Origin: Tubulanus polymorphus
Taxonomy: Eukaryota; Nemertea; Palaeonemertea; Tubulaniformes; Tubulanidae
Assembly: GCF_964204645.1 (NCBI RefSeq)
Contig: NC_134025.1
Span: 13,643,001-13,707,000 of the forward strand
Reading direction: 5' to 3'
DNA length: 64,000 nt
The notes beneath the pieces were generated by a model. That model did no database searches and was not told the origin of the DNA. It saw nothing but the letters and a program-made list of their open reading frames with translations. A program made the translations under genes and the position numbers. Shown here piece after piece: positions 23,319 to 36,762 of the stretch (position 1 is the first letter of the stretch; every line of letters begins with the position of its first letter).

Positions 23319-25222
23319 ACACATAAGTCTGCTAAACTGCCTTGAACCAATGATTAAGGTATTTTGATCGAAATAGGTCCCCTCGTACAGTAGACTATGC
23401 TTAAATCAGTACAGTTGGAACCTGGATTTTTTACCCAAGAAGCCATTTACTTGATTCGAAAATCGAATTTAGTGAAGTGTAAAGGATAATAATTGCTTAC
23501 AAAACCACCAATTTACCGAGATAATCAATACCTAGCTTTGTACGCAGATCGTATGCTTTTGCCGTTGAGGTCCTACCTAGGGCTTGCGTACGTACTTCAT
23601 GAATGTCTGAGGTCTCTTCTACTATCGCCAAGAGTGACATTTCATATTTTCAATAAATGATAATTCAATGAGTAGGAAAAAATCTGTGTGCACGATGGGC
23701 ATATTATTGCATTCTTCGGTTAATAAGTCGAGTCAATCAATATGCGGATGACTACTGGCACTTAAGAGTTGCATTAACTTTTATGATGTGTCAATATTCA
23801 AATGGTAAGATTATATCTTAAAACAGGGGGTCTTGTATTCAATTTCATTCACCCCAAACAAACTAACTCAATTCTTTATAATTTTATATAGCATAAATCG
23901 TAGGAAAAAATCAGCCTGAGTTATTCAAATTATTGGTTACTCGCTGAAATAATCCATAGCTAATCCAAAGACCGAAGCTTCAAGGCCACGTTCTTCCTTG
24001 ATTTTTGTAAATAATTAGATTTGAGGAATGCCAAGCAACACAAATAAGTCACCTATTAGAATATAATATATTGTCAATAATTTATTCACACTTCTCCGTA
24101 TGATAATAAAAAATGCGCTTTTACTTAACATATAAATCTGAGGCACGTACTTAATATTCTCAGTTCAATTATTGTGCATCAATCATTTCAAATGTTATTA
24201 TTGAAAACCCCTGCAATTACACTCTCCTGTTCAACAATTAATAGGTCTATTATACAACCAGGGGTGTAGGGGTCTACTCGGGAATTGGTGAAACGCTTGA
24301 TAATCAGATCTACTTCGACAATCTTACATACCAGGCATAAGATTTAGAATGCTCAGGTACTGGATATTGCGTTTCATCGAAATCTTGTGCCCCTGGTAGT
24401 ATATGATTACAATTTTATAGTATCTCCACATTCCACAAATTTAGCTACCGACACCCAACTTGATTCTAATTGTTAGGTCACTGAGTTGCAGATATGTTGA
24501 ACATTAAAAATCTCAACCCAATATTCCTAAACATACTCAAATACGGTTACATGAAGTCCCAATTTTACATCATATTTTACATATCTATGTATAGGTGGGC
24601 TATAAATAATATGCCATGATCGACTTATCCTACTACTTTCAAATTCTGGATTAAACTGATCTGATTGAACAGGTTTTACTTGATAAAATGCATGAGTGCC
24701 AATGCATAAGTGCCAAGATGTAGGAAAAATCCTGCAATACTGTGTCCCTAGTTTTTGGATAATAGCTGAATTATGATTTTTTTTTTATTTGGTTCTTACT
24801 TTACAAATTATTTCAATACCTGGTAATTGGTGAACAAACCCTGCCAAATCAAATTTCAAAAATGGGCTACATTAATGTTTAATTTTGAAAAAATATCATA
24901 AAGCAACACATTGGCCAGCACAGGTCATTTTTGTTATTTTCCAAGTCAGAGAACCAAGAGCATCTTTTTATAGCCTCAGGTAGATGCCACGTATGAACCA
25001 AATACCAAGATAACCTTACAAAGAAAACTTGATACTTTTTTACAGAAGGACCAGGTGGAAACTAAATACGATAGTCAGCTGAGCAGAGGCTGATCTAGGG
25101 TCTGATTTAGTCAGGGGTGCACCCCATAATTGGGCATATATAATTAAAAGAGCAACCCCAAAGAAAGCTCATCGGAAAGCATTATTAAACTAATAATTGC
25201 AAATACAGACTACAAGCTTATA
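23319..25222. other. AT-rich intergenic, no gene seen
   Basis: No exon or ORF is supportable. A fragment like the left end of the element at 25465 (TACAGTAGACTATGCTTAAA) occurs near 23386. Confidence 0.45.
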
Positions 25223-25429
25223 CAGTCAACCCTGCATAAGTCGTCATCATATTAGTCGTATCATCACATCTCTCATATAATTATTTTGGAATCTGAGCGT
25301 CGTATATATCGTAATTTCATGGGTCATTCGCGGAATTCCTATAAAACCAAGACTTAAAAATAACTCGTTAGAATACAACTTACACATAACTCGTAGTCCC
25401 GAGGGCAACGACTTATGGGGGGTTGACTA
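25223..25429. mobile_element. pogo-like MITE, about 207 bp
   Basis: The left end is CAGTCAACCCTGCATAAGTC. The right end in reverse is AGTCAACCCCCCATAAGTCG. The interior repeats GTCGTA/AACTCGTA words. A TA precedes the left end. It shares its CAGTCAACC terminus with the elements at 19988 and 21228. Confidence 0.7.
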
Positions 25430-25464
25430 ATTATCAACTTTTTATGTATCAGTTCAATAGAGTA

Positions 25465-25862
25465 GACTCCGCCTAAACTGGTACAGTTGGGACCTTCATT
25501 TTTCTGCCGAATTAGGCGGTTACCAGTTAGGAGAATCGTGAAAATCTATGGATAAAAAAGAGGATTACTACTTTCTTTGTATTTCATACGATCAGACTGT
25601 AACGAATCGCCGATGGTTTGTTTCCTCATAGTATTCCAGACACAAGTCCTTCAATAGACACGACATTTCACGTTTCTCTTAAATTCCGAGACACTTTCCT
25701 CCGTTTGGTTCACCTGTGATGCAATTGCCGCGTACTGGTTTAGGCAAAGAATGAATGGAAATAAGGTCCAAATTTTACAGGATAAGGCGGATCAACAAAT
25801 AGAGCGATACCAGACTAGGCTATATTTATGTATTACTGGATAGACGAGTTTAGGCGGGGCTG
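25465..25862. mobile_element. Short inverted-repeat element (MITE)
   Basis: GACTCCGCCTAAACTGG on the left faces CAGCCCCGCCTAAACTCG in reverse on the right. The interior carries AATTAGGCGGTTACCAG and related words. It is likely another Tc1/mariner-type non-autonomous element. Confidence 0.6.
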
Positions 25863-28425
25863 TATTTTTCATTTTCCCATAATATTTCGGGGCAACTTGA
25901 CATTTTTAGAGGAGGTTGCACCCCAGCCCCTCTCCTTCGATCGGCCCTTGCTGAGGCTAAAGCACTAAATACCAAGTCTTATTTTGATTTAACTAGTATC
26001 TGCACATTAATCATTCTACATTCCACTGTGAGGAAACACTTGGATAATTTTTCATACCGGCATACTCTGTAACAACATTTGACGTATATTTGTTAGAAAC
26101 GATTACGGTACATCATAAATAACATGTACATGGAATCAGAAATTACATGCATATCTATAAAAATTCTCAAGAATGTCTCCTTTTTTAGCTGTTTCTAAAA
26201 CAAATGACTTGAATAATGAGTTTCAGTATAAATAAGAGACAATATTATATAAAATACATAGGGCCTATATGAAACATCAATTTGAAATATCAACATCATG
26301 CATTAGGGTGTTAAGACAATATCTTTTTTATTAATGGTGTTTCACTCGTAAGTCAAATGCATATACTTCACGTACTCATGTCGAAGACGATAGATTTCAT
26401 CCATTTCTAGTACATTCGTTTGGTCCACTCAGGAAGCCCCAGGGTTAAAGCGTTCATTTTCACAGTCATGTACTTCAGCTCATTCAGCTTGGAGGTGAAA
26501 CATTTTACATTAAATACTGATATGTACGTAAAACGTAAGTATGAAGTAAAGTTTCACCTCTATTTGCTGACATACAAATTTGGTGAATATTGAACGGCAT
26601 CTCTGGCGAGGCACTTGCAATGGCCCACTGTACTGCATTTGTTTTTGTTACAGTACCCAAATAACAGTAAGGTAGGAAATTTGATTCGAGCGACATCTGA
26701 GTTGGATGGTATAGAATTCATGTATAGTGTCAGCATAACAATTCAATATAGGGGTCATTCATTATTACGTACGCATTAGGGGAGGGGGAGGTGTCAAGCG
26801 CAATTGCGTACTGTTATGCTTAATGTATATGAAAAAATGGCCGATGTTTCGTACAGAGGGGGAGGTGGGGTTGAAAAATTCAAATTTTATGCGTACCTAA
26901 TAAATGAATGATCCCATACCTGGATTTTAATGGATCTTACTTGAGCAGAGTCTACAGCACCAGGTATATGCTGTACATAAGTGCAATGTAAAAAATCATG
27001 CGAAATATAAAAATTCATTATCATACATTTCCTATTATCTGGTCATAATTAGCTCAAAAAACTGACAATAGGTAAACTATTACATGTACCATAAACATCA
27101 AATGTTGATACGGTAGTTGGTCTAGATTTCAATCATCGTTGACTAGCTTAACTTTTCATAAAATCGTAGCTAAAATATAAGAATATCAACACTTTTCTTG
27201 ATCTTTAGATACTTGCAGTGAGGCCAATTATTGGCCATTGTTGCAGATCATTGTCACTGGCAGTGAAGTAACATAATCCATATATGTACAATAGAAGGCG
27301 AAAGGGTATAATCGATTTCAATAATAAAGTTTAATCTGTTTTGTAACAGTATTTTTAAGACAACTGCTTGTGTATGGATTATATCCTTACACACGTACAG
27401 TAATTAACATAACACAGAAACTAAGGAACCTGTGTCATACAGGAACCTCAAATTTAAATCGTATCATTCTATAGTTATTGTCCAACTGGGGAATATATGA
27501 GACTTCTACAGAGACATTAACGTGGATAAAAATATATTATGGCAGGGCTCATAGCCTTTAGATTTTCCATGGCGCGTAGTACCCATCACCATTTGCCTAA
27601 TACAATAAGGGTTATATTCATCTCTGAGGTTCCGCTTATAAATTTCTACAAAATAAGAAATGAAAGGTTTTCCATCAAAAAAAAAAATAAATTGTTGAAA
27701 TTGTTGTATTTTCTCTCATATTTCCAGCGGCGTAGCTACCGGTGCGGTTGGTCCGACATATGAGGGATCAATAATTACCAAGGTGGTTCTTCTGATTCAT
27801 TCAAATTTGCATTAAAAGATTTGGAAGGGGGTTAGGTTAGGATTCGATTATTCTCGAAATCAGTCCTGTGAACTGCATCGGGGCCAGAAATTATTTTCGC
27901 ATTGCCTGATCGCAGCATTTCATCATTTATCGCATCTGGCAATCGAATGCACGTGAGCAAGGTGAAGGTGGTTGTTTTCTAGGGATTCGAACCTTACTGA
28001 TCTCACTATATGTATGACATACACAACAAACGATCGACCGCGCGTGACAGCTGTCTTGTCTTATTTTGTCATTAGTTAATGCTGGAAAATGGGCCTCGGA
28101 TGCCCCTAGAACCCCTTGAAATTTTCTTGGGGGAGGTAATTGATTGAAGTCAGATCATTTGGACGGGATTGCAGATACTTCTATTATTGCCTATTCCAAT
28201 CACAGAACCTATCGTGAATACAGTCAACTGTCATTTTTTCATTTTTACAGCATACATTGTTTCTTTAGGGTACTTACACCATGACAATGATTTGTATGTG
28301 TTAGCATTGTTTTGTCACGGGTAACTACAGGGATCCACAATTTTGGCGTAAGTCTATGACTGCTATGAACCCTGATACAATATTTTCTTAATGGCACAAT
28401 GTTTAACAAAGTATCAGAATCCGTG
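25863..28425. other. Intergenic / MLYCD 3' flank
   Basis: This AT-rich stretch lies downstream of the MLYCD stop codon and may include its 3' UTR. A clear polyadenylation signal was not fixed. The minus-strand frame at 26505-26696 shows no recognisable family and overlaps a small hairpin with GAGGTGAAAC arms (26495-26562). Confidence 0.4.
26751..26915. mobile_element. 165-bp MITE
   Basis: The ends GGGGTCATTCATTATTACGT and, in reverse, GGGATCATTCATTTATTAGG are inverted repeats. Both continue into a GTACGCAT word, and ATA flanks both sides. No coding capacity. Confidence 0.72.
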
Positions 28426-28691
28426 CTATAATGTACAAAACGTTTGTTTCTGTTCTTCATATTCAACATCAATAGCTCGAATCTGCTCGACATAATGAAG
28501 GATCTCTTCTGACACTTCAATTTTCTTGTCCTGCATATATTTTTTGCTGTTCTCCTCAAGTATCTCAATGGGATTCACAAAGTAACAATAGTTTGCCATG
28601 ATTCCGCATGATGCATTCAGACCGCGACGTGAATTATCACCTAACCAGTTTAATCGCCACAAAACGGCACCATTCTTTAAGTGGAAATTTG
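28426..28691 (-). CDS. MLYCD: MLYCD exon 9 (last coding exon)
   Basis: Acceptor TTACTTTCAG is followed by 87 codons and a TAG stop at 28426-28428. The segment ANFHLKNGAVLWRLNWLGD contains the catalytic His (His401 of this model, His423 in human). It is followed by LNASCGIMANYCYF, the conserved C-terminal block of malonyl-CoA decarboxylase. The protein ends TFCTL rather than the Ser-Lys-Leu peroxisomal signal of mammals. The preceding intron is 8.8 kb. Confidence 0.96.
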
Positions 28692-31600
28692 CTGAAAGTA
28701 AAAAGAAAATCTTTTAAAGGACCAAACAATGCAGGGGTGAACCTGGGAAGAAAGGGGGTCTAGAAGAAAAGAAAAGAAATGTCAAATATGCCACTTGGGG
28801 GCCTACCCTCAGTGTAAGGCTTAATAAAGGTCCAATGGCCCTGTGGCTCACCATCAAATCATTGAGTGTATATTGTCAAAAATATTATACTAACTATAAA
28901 TTAATTTGGATTGCAATCGAATGTAGAATAGATTACCGAATTAAAACCATCAACTGACGATATGCTGCACAAACTCTTCAAAAAACAAGTTTTGATTCTA
29001 AATCTAATCACTTCATTAATTCTTAGCCCCTTATTACACGATTAATACATACAAGATATCATTATACTCGCAATTTCCAGATTTTATCATCCTTGAATTA
29101 AATCAAAATACGCGCGTGGCGCACGTCTCCTAGTCTCATCTGGGTTTGTTTTTACAGCACGCGTGTGATAACTATACTGTTACGTTACTGTAGCGATATA
29201 TAAGGGTCTATGTGTGTAGACTAGCTCCCACCTCTAAATCAGTGTTGAAAAACCTGATTGTTGATTAGATGAATAGCTGAGAGCATTCCACTGCCTGCTA
29301 TTGTCTACAGACTATTAAGTCCATTATAAATTTCTCTCCGCTCACAACTAAAATTGAATAGAGTAGAGCAATAACACGGTTCACAAAAAAGCCGATGGCC
29401 ACGGTTAAACCGTACGGGTTAGCAGGTTTTTAAGGCATTGACAAGACAAATCTAAGTCAAAACTCCATTGGTATCGTCATACTTGCTAGTTCGGATACTG
29501 AATTGAATAGCCTACTCGGTTATATTCGTAACACCGAACAAATTATAAGCGAACATACGATACCAAATCAAATGAAATGCTCGCCATTTTGTTTTGGGTT
29601 CAACATTGGGCTTTCCCAATTACATCAAAAGCGCCGAAATTCCAGGAATTTATCCCACAAACAACCAATCACATTCATTGTAGCTCAGGTAACAAGGTCA
29701 ACTCAGATAAATAGAAGCGAGAAAATTTAGAGGGCCTGTTGGTCGAAAAGTACATTGAAATGAGTCGCAAAAAAAAGGCAACACTTCCAGGAAGGATTGA
29801 GCTTTTATATTATTTATGTTCCAAGTATGCAAATTGTCATATGTAAATACTTGCCATTACTTTTGGTTTTACGTGTTTTTCAAGAATAAGTCCCCTAAAA
29901 ATAATTCGATCACTATAGAAAAATTTGTGGGCTTGAGAACTCATTAAGCCAAACCATGAAACCAAATATCAACACATTGAATCAATAGCCAATGTTTGTG
30001 CCTTGTTGACACACCAGTACTGTTTTCATTTTCAATGAAAACTGCTTCACCAGACCGTTTGCATAAGCAAACCTATGGTTCGCCAAAAACAAGAATTACA
30101 GCTTATGGCATTAAATACCCCCCTTCCCCCCCACTTCGTAAGAATTAAAGTCACACACCCTATCTTAACTCAAACAAAGAAATTCAAGATGGCTGTCCTG
30201 GGGGCAATATTTGATGACTGCTAACCTCTATTTGAATAGGGGTGGACATCTCATCTACCCCAATGCTCACACTGAATTTCATGAAAATCAATCAAGAAAT
30301 GTAGGCCATATATAATGGCTGATGACCTCAATTTTCATCTTACCTGCCAAAACTGTCACTAATTTTTGTGAAAATCCATCAAGAATTATAAGCTGTATTG
30401 TGCAAACTAAAAATTCAAGATGGCTGCCCTGGTGGCCACTCAATGGCCCATAACCTCCATTTTCAATAGGGGTGGAAACGTGCCCCAATCACCACCAGGG
30501 AGACATAATGAAATATGTTTCTTTTACACTGATCTGAAGTCGTTACTTTTTCATGTACTGAGCACCCCCTGGTGGCCACATGGAATACCATGTGACCTTG
30601 AAACTTTGCACAGGGGCTTAGCATTCCACGAACTACATATCCGCAACACATTTTCATTATAAAATCTGCTTCATTTAGAAGTTTATCTGACATCATCTTT
30701 TTCATGTATCAAGCATCGGGACAAACATATGCTATGTGTTGAGTTACAAGAGAGAGCCAGCAGTTTAGGAGATCTCCGCACAAGATTGTGTCTACGGACG
30801 GACACCCGATGACCTGACTCCAGTATACCTCCCCCCCTACACTTCGTTGAGGAGGTATAAAAATCTTAGAATTCATTACTGACCATCCAGATTTTGACTC
30901 TAAGAGACTTTCAGGTCAATGCCACTCAATCCAAGATGACTGCCATAACTAAATTTTTACCTTTTGGACAGAATAATCTGTATTTTCATTAAAAATAATG
31001 GGCTAAGTGGTTTACCACAGCCTTATGAAATGGAAAGTTGAACTGATTAAATGAAGTTCAAAATATATCAGAGTAAAAAAGAAACTGTTGGCGATGATAA
31101 ACAGTTATCCCGGAGTTGGCACTCATGGCATTGTCAGTTAACTTCCTCAAAAGGGAAGAACAGTTATACAACTTATGGGCAGTAGCCAGAACCAACAACC
31201 AACTTACCCAACAGGCAGGTAGATGCATTGTATTGTAACAAAACATATAAAAATCATTCACATAATGGGTGATTACAATATTTATACATGATATGAGATG
31301 TTACAATATCACAGATGGGTTTCCAAAGGAAGCAGCACTTGTATTTCATGTACACCCATGCCAATGCCAACTTGGAATCATGCGTCAAGTGGTTCACTCA
31401 GCCACAGCCCACTCAGTTAACGTGTGGCCATGAGGTCATCGATTTTCAGGAACCCTAGCGCCATAACAACATGCAAAATTCAACAAGTATCTGGTAGGCT
31501 GGACACCACGATTACTAATTCAAGATAAAGCACTGTTGTAAATCCTTTGGAAAGTTAAAGAGCAAATGCTGTAAAAATAGAATATTGTGTAAAAGTTATT

Positions 31601-32007
31601 TTCAAATGTGGTATATTCACAAATATGCAACTGGTTTGAATTTTAGTTCAGCCATTACTGAGAAATACGACTTTTAAACCGGCAATTCCAGCACGTGCTC
31701 ACCGTTATTGTTTATGTAAGCAGGTGTTTCTGATGCCATCCCTGACAAACGCTCACGGCTTCCAGTCATTTCACTAGACATTTTATGCAATATTTTATCG
31801 TTTTGGGAGTGATTTGAATTAATAAACTCTTACCATTGTATACAGTTGCTACCGTTGTATATGACATGATATGGTAAATAAGTGAGTAGCGCTGTAGGTC
31901 TGTGAATATGGTGAACAAATTATGTTTATTTTTTCAATTATACATAGGCTACACATACAAGCGCGCACATGTGCTTGTGTTGATTGTCATAGATAACATC
32001 AAAAATT
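28692..32007. other. MLYCD intron 8, left part
   Basis: Non-coding sequence between exon 9 and the DIRS insertion. Apart from the repeat at 30110-30858 I see no gene. Open frames here do not match any family I know. Confidence 0.55.
30110..30858. repeat. Dispersed repeat with CTCF-like and TCAAGGTCA words
   Basis: The right end is a hairpin (TATACCTCC ... GGAGGTATA) around CCCCCCTACACTTCGTTGA. The interior has CACCCCCTGGTGGCCACATG followed by TGTGACCTTGAAACT, the same motif pair, order and orientation as in the plus-strand R153 copies. Further words AAGATGGCTGCCCTGGTGGCC and TCTACGGACGGACA recall R153, so the two families may share ancestry. Confidence 0.6.
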
Positions 32008-32175
32008 ACAATTTTTGGAACTAAAATTTGTATTTCCGAGTAGTACTTACCCATTCCTATGGTTGCTGGTTCCTTGCCAATATTTTCTGAATTTGGATTG
32101 ATCGCCGATGGTTTTTCAATACGACCCGGCCCTGTGGTATTGCATTTAGCCACCGGCGAAATCCGCAATCTTTTT
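32008..32175. repeat. DIRS left inverted terminal repeat
   Basis: It matches the reverse complement of 36763-36903 through GCCAATATTTTC, GGATTGATCGCC and GGCCCTGTGGTATTGCATTT. Its outermost 55 bp also reappear inverted at 32231-32285. Confidence 0.88.
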
Positions 32176-32230
32176 ATGCCATAGCAGACCCAAAAATGCA
32201 GCTATGCGGGGCAGGTGGGCGGGATTCCCA

Positions 32231-32326
32231 CCATAGGAAAGGCTAAGTACTACTCGGAAATACAAATTTTAGTTCCAAAAATTGTAGTATTTCCGTCGAT
32301 TACTGCACCCTTTCCTATGGTTTTGC
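32231..32326. repeat. DIRS internal complementary region (ICR)
   Basis: The first half (CCATAGGAAAGGCTAAGTAC on to TTCCAAAAATTG) is the reverse complement of the left outer end. The second half (TAGTATTTCCGTCGA to CCTTTCCTATGG) resembles the reverse complement of the right outer end. The junction near 32285 marks where the two ends meet in the circular intermediate and places the element ends at about 32008 and 36903. Confidence 0.82.
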
Positions 32327-32589
32327 TAGACTAGCCTAGCACAAGGATGGTGGGAAAGGTAGATTGAAAAACCACCGCTCAAACGCAAGGTAAGAGGAAA
32401 AAAAGAGAGCACTTACTCAAGCACGCAATAGAGCACTGTAGCACAGGGAAGACTGATTGGCCACAGTGAGTCCGTCCAGCTTGAGGCCCCCGAATTTGGC
32501 AAAATTATTACTCGCGAACATGAGCTCAAACTATGTACATGGATACACCCCTCGTGATCCTGATAATGCAACATAAAAATTTACGCTAA

Positions 32590-33560
32590 AGAGTCCGATC
32601 CGAAAGAACGGACACCTTGAGCCATAACAACAGGACCAAGCGACGCTAATGAGCCTAACTGGCCTGACACATCCCGTAAATAAAAGGACGTGAATGTCGA
32701 CAGACTTCTTCCAAAGGAGCACCAGAAAAAGGCTGCACAGGAAGTAGCCATAGACCTCACTTGATGAGAAACAACTCCCTCCGAGGAAAGATTCTCTTTC
32801 AATAAAATGTCCTTGATCAGTGAAGAGACCCATCGGGCCACTGTGTCCCGAGAAATATCACCCTTCAGGTGATCCAACAGCGGAATAAATAACTGCTCCC
32901 GCGTACCCCTTCGTGGAGCAATCTAAATAGAAACGCGACGCGTGTACAGAGCATAACGTCCTGTCCGGAAGACCCGGTTCCACTCGATGTTTTAGGGCTT
33001 CAATTCACATTGACGACCGACATTGGCCATTGGTTCTTTGACGAAACAAGCCGCAGCGAAACAAATTCCTTTCGCTGGCCGAAGAAAATACGACCTTGTC
33101 GAACTGAATGTGCATGAATCTCAGAATGACGAGCAAGCCAAGAACAGCAAGAATACAGTCTTTTTTGACAAATTCGCAAATGACACTGCCGAAAGAGGTT
33201 CAAATGGAGCCTCCGTTAACTTCTTCAAAATTACTGACAGATCCCAGGGTGGAACTATCCTCGGTACCCGAGGCCGGGAAACAGAAAACCCTATAACTAG
33301 CTGCGATATCCGATGATCCGCTGTTACGTTTGGCCGTCCAGAAGCCTTTAATAGTTATAACCTGCAGACCTTTTACAACAAATAGATGCAGTAAAAAATC
33401 TGCCAATTTAGCTACAGAGGGTGAGCATGGATCAATTTCCCCTGTAGCGCACCAATCTGCAAAATGACCCCATTTGGCATCATAAATGGTACTTGTCGAT
33501 GGCCGCTTAGATCCTGCGATAAAGGAGGCAGCCTGTTCCGGAAAGCCTGAAGCTGACAAG
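32590..33560 (-). pseudogene. DIRS tyrosine recombinase (YR), frameshifted
   Basis: The N-terminal part reads TSTIYDAKWGHFADWCATGE, then VAKLADFLLHLF, the SAM-like fold of DIRS recombinases. After frame changes, SEIHAHSVRQGRIFFG marks the first catalytic Arg block. ISRDTVARWVSSLIKDILL precedes HQVRSMATSCAAF, the HxxR motif, and FTSFYLRDVSG carries the Tyr nucleophile. All key motifs survive, but they lie in three frames, so no active protein is encoded. Its job would be to integrate the circular cDNA. Confidence 0.82.
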
Positions 33561-33699
33561 GATCGCTGGTCAATGGCCAGGCAATCAGATTTAACCACTG
33601 GCTGTTCGGATGATGCCCAAAGTTCCCCCGAGACAAAATCGATGGGAAATTCGGAAGAATCCTGTGGTTGTCGCACAGAAGGTTGAGAAGTGGTAGGAA

Positions 33700-34686
33700 C
33701 CATTTCTGCGATGGCCAACATGGTGCTACCAGAACTATGTTGCAATTGACTGATCTCTCCATTTGATCCAGCAAGCGCGGGAGAACTGGTGTGGGCGGCA
33801 ATGCATACGCATGCATCCCCGACCAATCCAGAGAGAAGGCGTCGACCCCCACGCTTCCGCGTCTGGAAACTGGGAAACAAACAGTGGACACCTCCGATTG
33901 AAACGGGTGGCAAACAGTTGCCGAACATGTCTCGAACCCGATTGGCTACTTCTTGGTGGAGAACCCATTCTGTCGCAATAGCCTGACCTCGATGAGAAAG
34001 AGCATCGGCCATCACGTTCCTTTTCCCTACTAAATGTGCCACAGTCAAGGAAACCTGGCACCAAAGAAGAATTTTGGCTGACAGATCCATGAGGGTTTCT
34101 GAGTGAGTGCCCCCCTTGATTCTGAAGGTTCTCACTGTTGAATTGTCCGTGGCTAACCAAAAGTGATGGCCCTCCACTCTCCTGTGAAAGAACTTCAGGG
34201 CCTTCCACACGGCTAGCATTTCCAGGAAATTCATGTGGTTGGTGGCCTCGTAGCCCGACTGGAGCCTCTAACGAGGCCAGTGACACCCCGCGACGAAGAT
34301 TCGTAGTTTTCACCCACCATAGAAGATCTGGACCTAGATCGGTTGGAGATACAGGAATCAAGGTCTCCCAGTTGCCCTCCGACTGAGACCAGAAGACCTT
34401 CCAATATTGTTGCAAGCGCCAGCTTCTGAGGCGGCTTAAGGGCACCACCAGACCCATCAAGCTTATGGTGCCTAGATGCCGTGACCAGTAACGAGCTGTT
34501 CTCTGGGTTGTGGAAACTCCCGCTACAGCTTCTTGAAGTTTGGCTAGTCGAGCCATGGACGGAAAGACTTTGCCGATTCGGAGATAGAATTCCATGATAG
34601 AAGTGAACTGTTGGACCGGCGTCAACTGAGATTTTTCTGTTTACGCGGAACCCTAGCTGATGGACTAAGTCCAAGACTGAGGTCAT
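33700..34686 (-). pseudogene. DIRS RT C-terminus and RNase H, frameshifted
   Basis: One frame reads VLDLVHQLGFRVN. A second continues TPVQQFTSIMEFYLRIGKVF and LGTISLMGLVVPLSRLRSW, the RT thumb and connection typical of DIRS. A third reads NFLEMLAVWKALKFF, LATDNSTVRTF and VAHLVGKRNVMADALS, the RNase H core with its conserved Asp residues. The fingers and palm with the YxDD active site are missing. Gag-like sequence joins directly to the RT tail near 34685, so a deletion removed the RT core. Confidence 0.82.
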
Positions 34687-36456
34687 TGTGGAGCTCTCAG
34701 TAATGAATTGGACACCATATCTGGTAGACGAGCTTTGGAACTGGAGTCCATAACTGACTGACGGGAGGCTAAAACAAGATTAGCCTGACCCCGAACCGAC
34801 AACGGAATGACATGTGAAACAGACCGAACCAAAGATTGGATAATCCGGTCCATTCCCTCTAGTTTTAGGGCAACTGACTCTGGGTCGGAGACCCCATGGA
34901 CGGCAGCGAGTGTTTCGCGAAGCTCGCCTGTCAACACCACAAGTGCCTTATCCTGAAACGAACCAACCCTGGTAAGATTGTCCAGGACTGACATCATGGC
35001 CACCAAACCGAACTTAGGCAAACAAGTACCTGACTGTGCTGAACCAGTATCTGGGCTGATCAAAGTATAATCAGCATCCAGGCAGCTATGACTATGATCC
35101 ACAGCACCTGGAGTTGCAAAATACGCCAAGCGAAATGCGCCTATAGGCAGATCCGTTGAACTTAAATATTTTTCCAGATTTCATACCCCGCTCTGGAGGG
35201 GGAAACGAAAACGTTCCAGGCGACATTCACCCCATCATTGCATATCTATTCAAGCCCATTCTCTTGAAACCACTGACGATTCGCGTAAAACATTAAGATC
35301 AGAGTCCAGAGGGCGATAAGCTTCTATTGACTCACCGAACAGAGGAGCCGCTGTGGGCTTAGCGCAAGTTGCTCCGTGTTTGTCAAAAAACTCACTAATC
35401 ATTGCTCTAAATGGCATGTCCCCTGCGGGTTCGGATAAACTGAACGAGAGGGAGAAAGGTTGCAAGCCAGGGAAGTCCCCATTGAATGGGGCAACCCAAA
35501 ATTGCTTGCGGCAGGAACGACACCAGAAAGAATTGCCGCTTCTGGGACCGGATCCTCATTGAAATCAGGCCCTACCCCAGCATCCAGGAATTCAGAGTCA
35601 GAATTCCAAATAACTGAGTGGGCTGGCGAACTTCTAACCGGACAATCAGGAATAGGCTTACCTGTTGTAAAAGTCGCAGTAACGAATTGTTGTGATGACG
35701 ATAACAAGTTTAAAATTTTTGCTTCGGAAATCCTTCTGAGTCAGGAATTTTCCCATACCCCGACGATCATGACGACTTCAGTGATGGTCCCTCGAATGGT
35801 ATCAAGACCTGCTAGAAGAATCACCTTCTTTCCTAACCGACGTCGACGAACGATGAGGCAACTGCCGGCCAAACTTTGTGCAACAACGATCGTAATCCCT
35901 CTTGCGATCTATCCTTGAACTGCGAGAAGATTACGTTCACGGCATCTGGACCTGTTGGGGGAGCGAGCTCTATCCCCGGAGCGACAAACGTCAGAATCAG
36001 ACGAACCGCACACCGATGACCGAACCGGAAGTTCAGAACTGGGTGACATCTGGACCGGATTGGTGCCCGAACCGGACCAGTACCGACGGTCGGACCGGTG
36101 CCATCCTGCTTGTGCCGGTATCTCGACTACCGCGGCCGAGTGCGCTTGGTCCAGATCCTGTAGTCTGAAACAAGCTGAACCGGCTGAACTGGTGATCGAC
36201 CAGCGACCGGTGATTGACCGGAGACCGGTACCAGAGAACTAGCGTTCCTCCCCGGTGAATAGAGTTGGGAAGCCGACCGTGCAAGTACAGCCGGCAACCG
36301 CTCCGCTTTACGATTTGAAATCGAATTAAAGACGTCGATGGGCACGTCGGCCGAAACCGACGAATCTCTGCTATTAACGCGACGACGAACTTTCAGTTTC
36401 CGAACCTTATCGCCCGAATCCAAAGGTCCTCGGACCAAACCTCGCAAGTCTTGCAA
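34687..36456 (-). pseudogene. DIRS gag-like ORF1 region, degenerate
   Basis: Minus-strand fragments such as VSDPESVALKLEGMDRIIQS with PLSVRGQANLVLASRQSVMD (34683-35129), ISEFFDKHGATCAKP (35250-35465) and the Ser/Arg-rich frame at 36127-36456 lie upstream of the RT tail. That is the position of ORF1 in DIRS elements. Stops and frame changes separate them. The GC content of 35.2-36.5 kb is clearly higher than that of the host intron. Confidence 0.65.
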
Positions 36457-36762
36457 GGATTACTCCTGGAGCAGATTTGCTCAGATATACCCCTACAGGA
36501 CGCACACGAAACACCGATTATCCCTCCCCGCCACGATGCTGACCTCTAGGAGGGGCGGCATTATTATTCAATTAATTGTTCAACAATAATGAATTCAATT
36601 AAATCAAATTAAATTAAATTAGTTAAATTATTTCGGGGAAAAAGAAACAAGGGATAACCCCAAAACCGAACAGCTCACCATTACGAGTGACAATTCCCTT
36701 AACTTCCTAAATCCCTTTATTTTTGGCGAAAAATCCAACGTGTTCATGTGCAAGAACGCCAA

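Noticed and set aside
26505-26696. Possible minus-strand exon downstream of MLYCD
   Set aside because: No family recognised, weak splice context, and it overlaps a small hairpin. Not enough to call a gene.
33412-34386. Several extra ORFs on both strands inside the DIRS element
   Set aside because: Shadows of the RT/RNase H and recombinase frames. Only the frames with recognisable motifs were kept.
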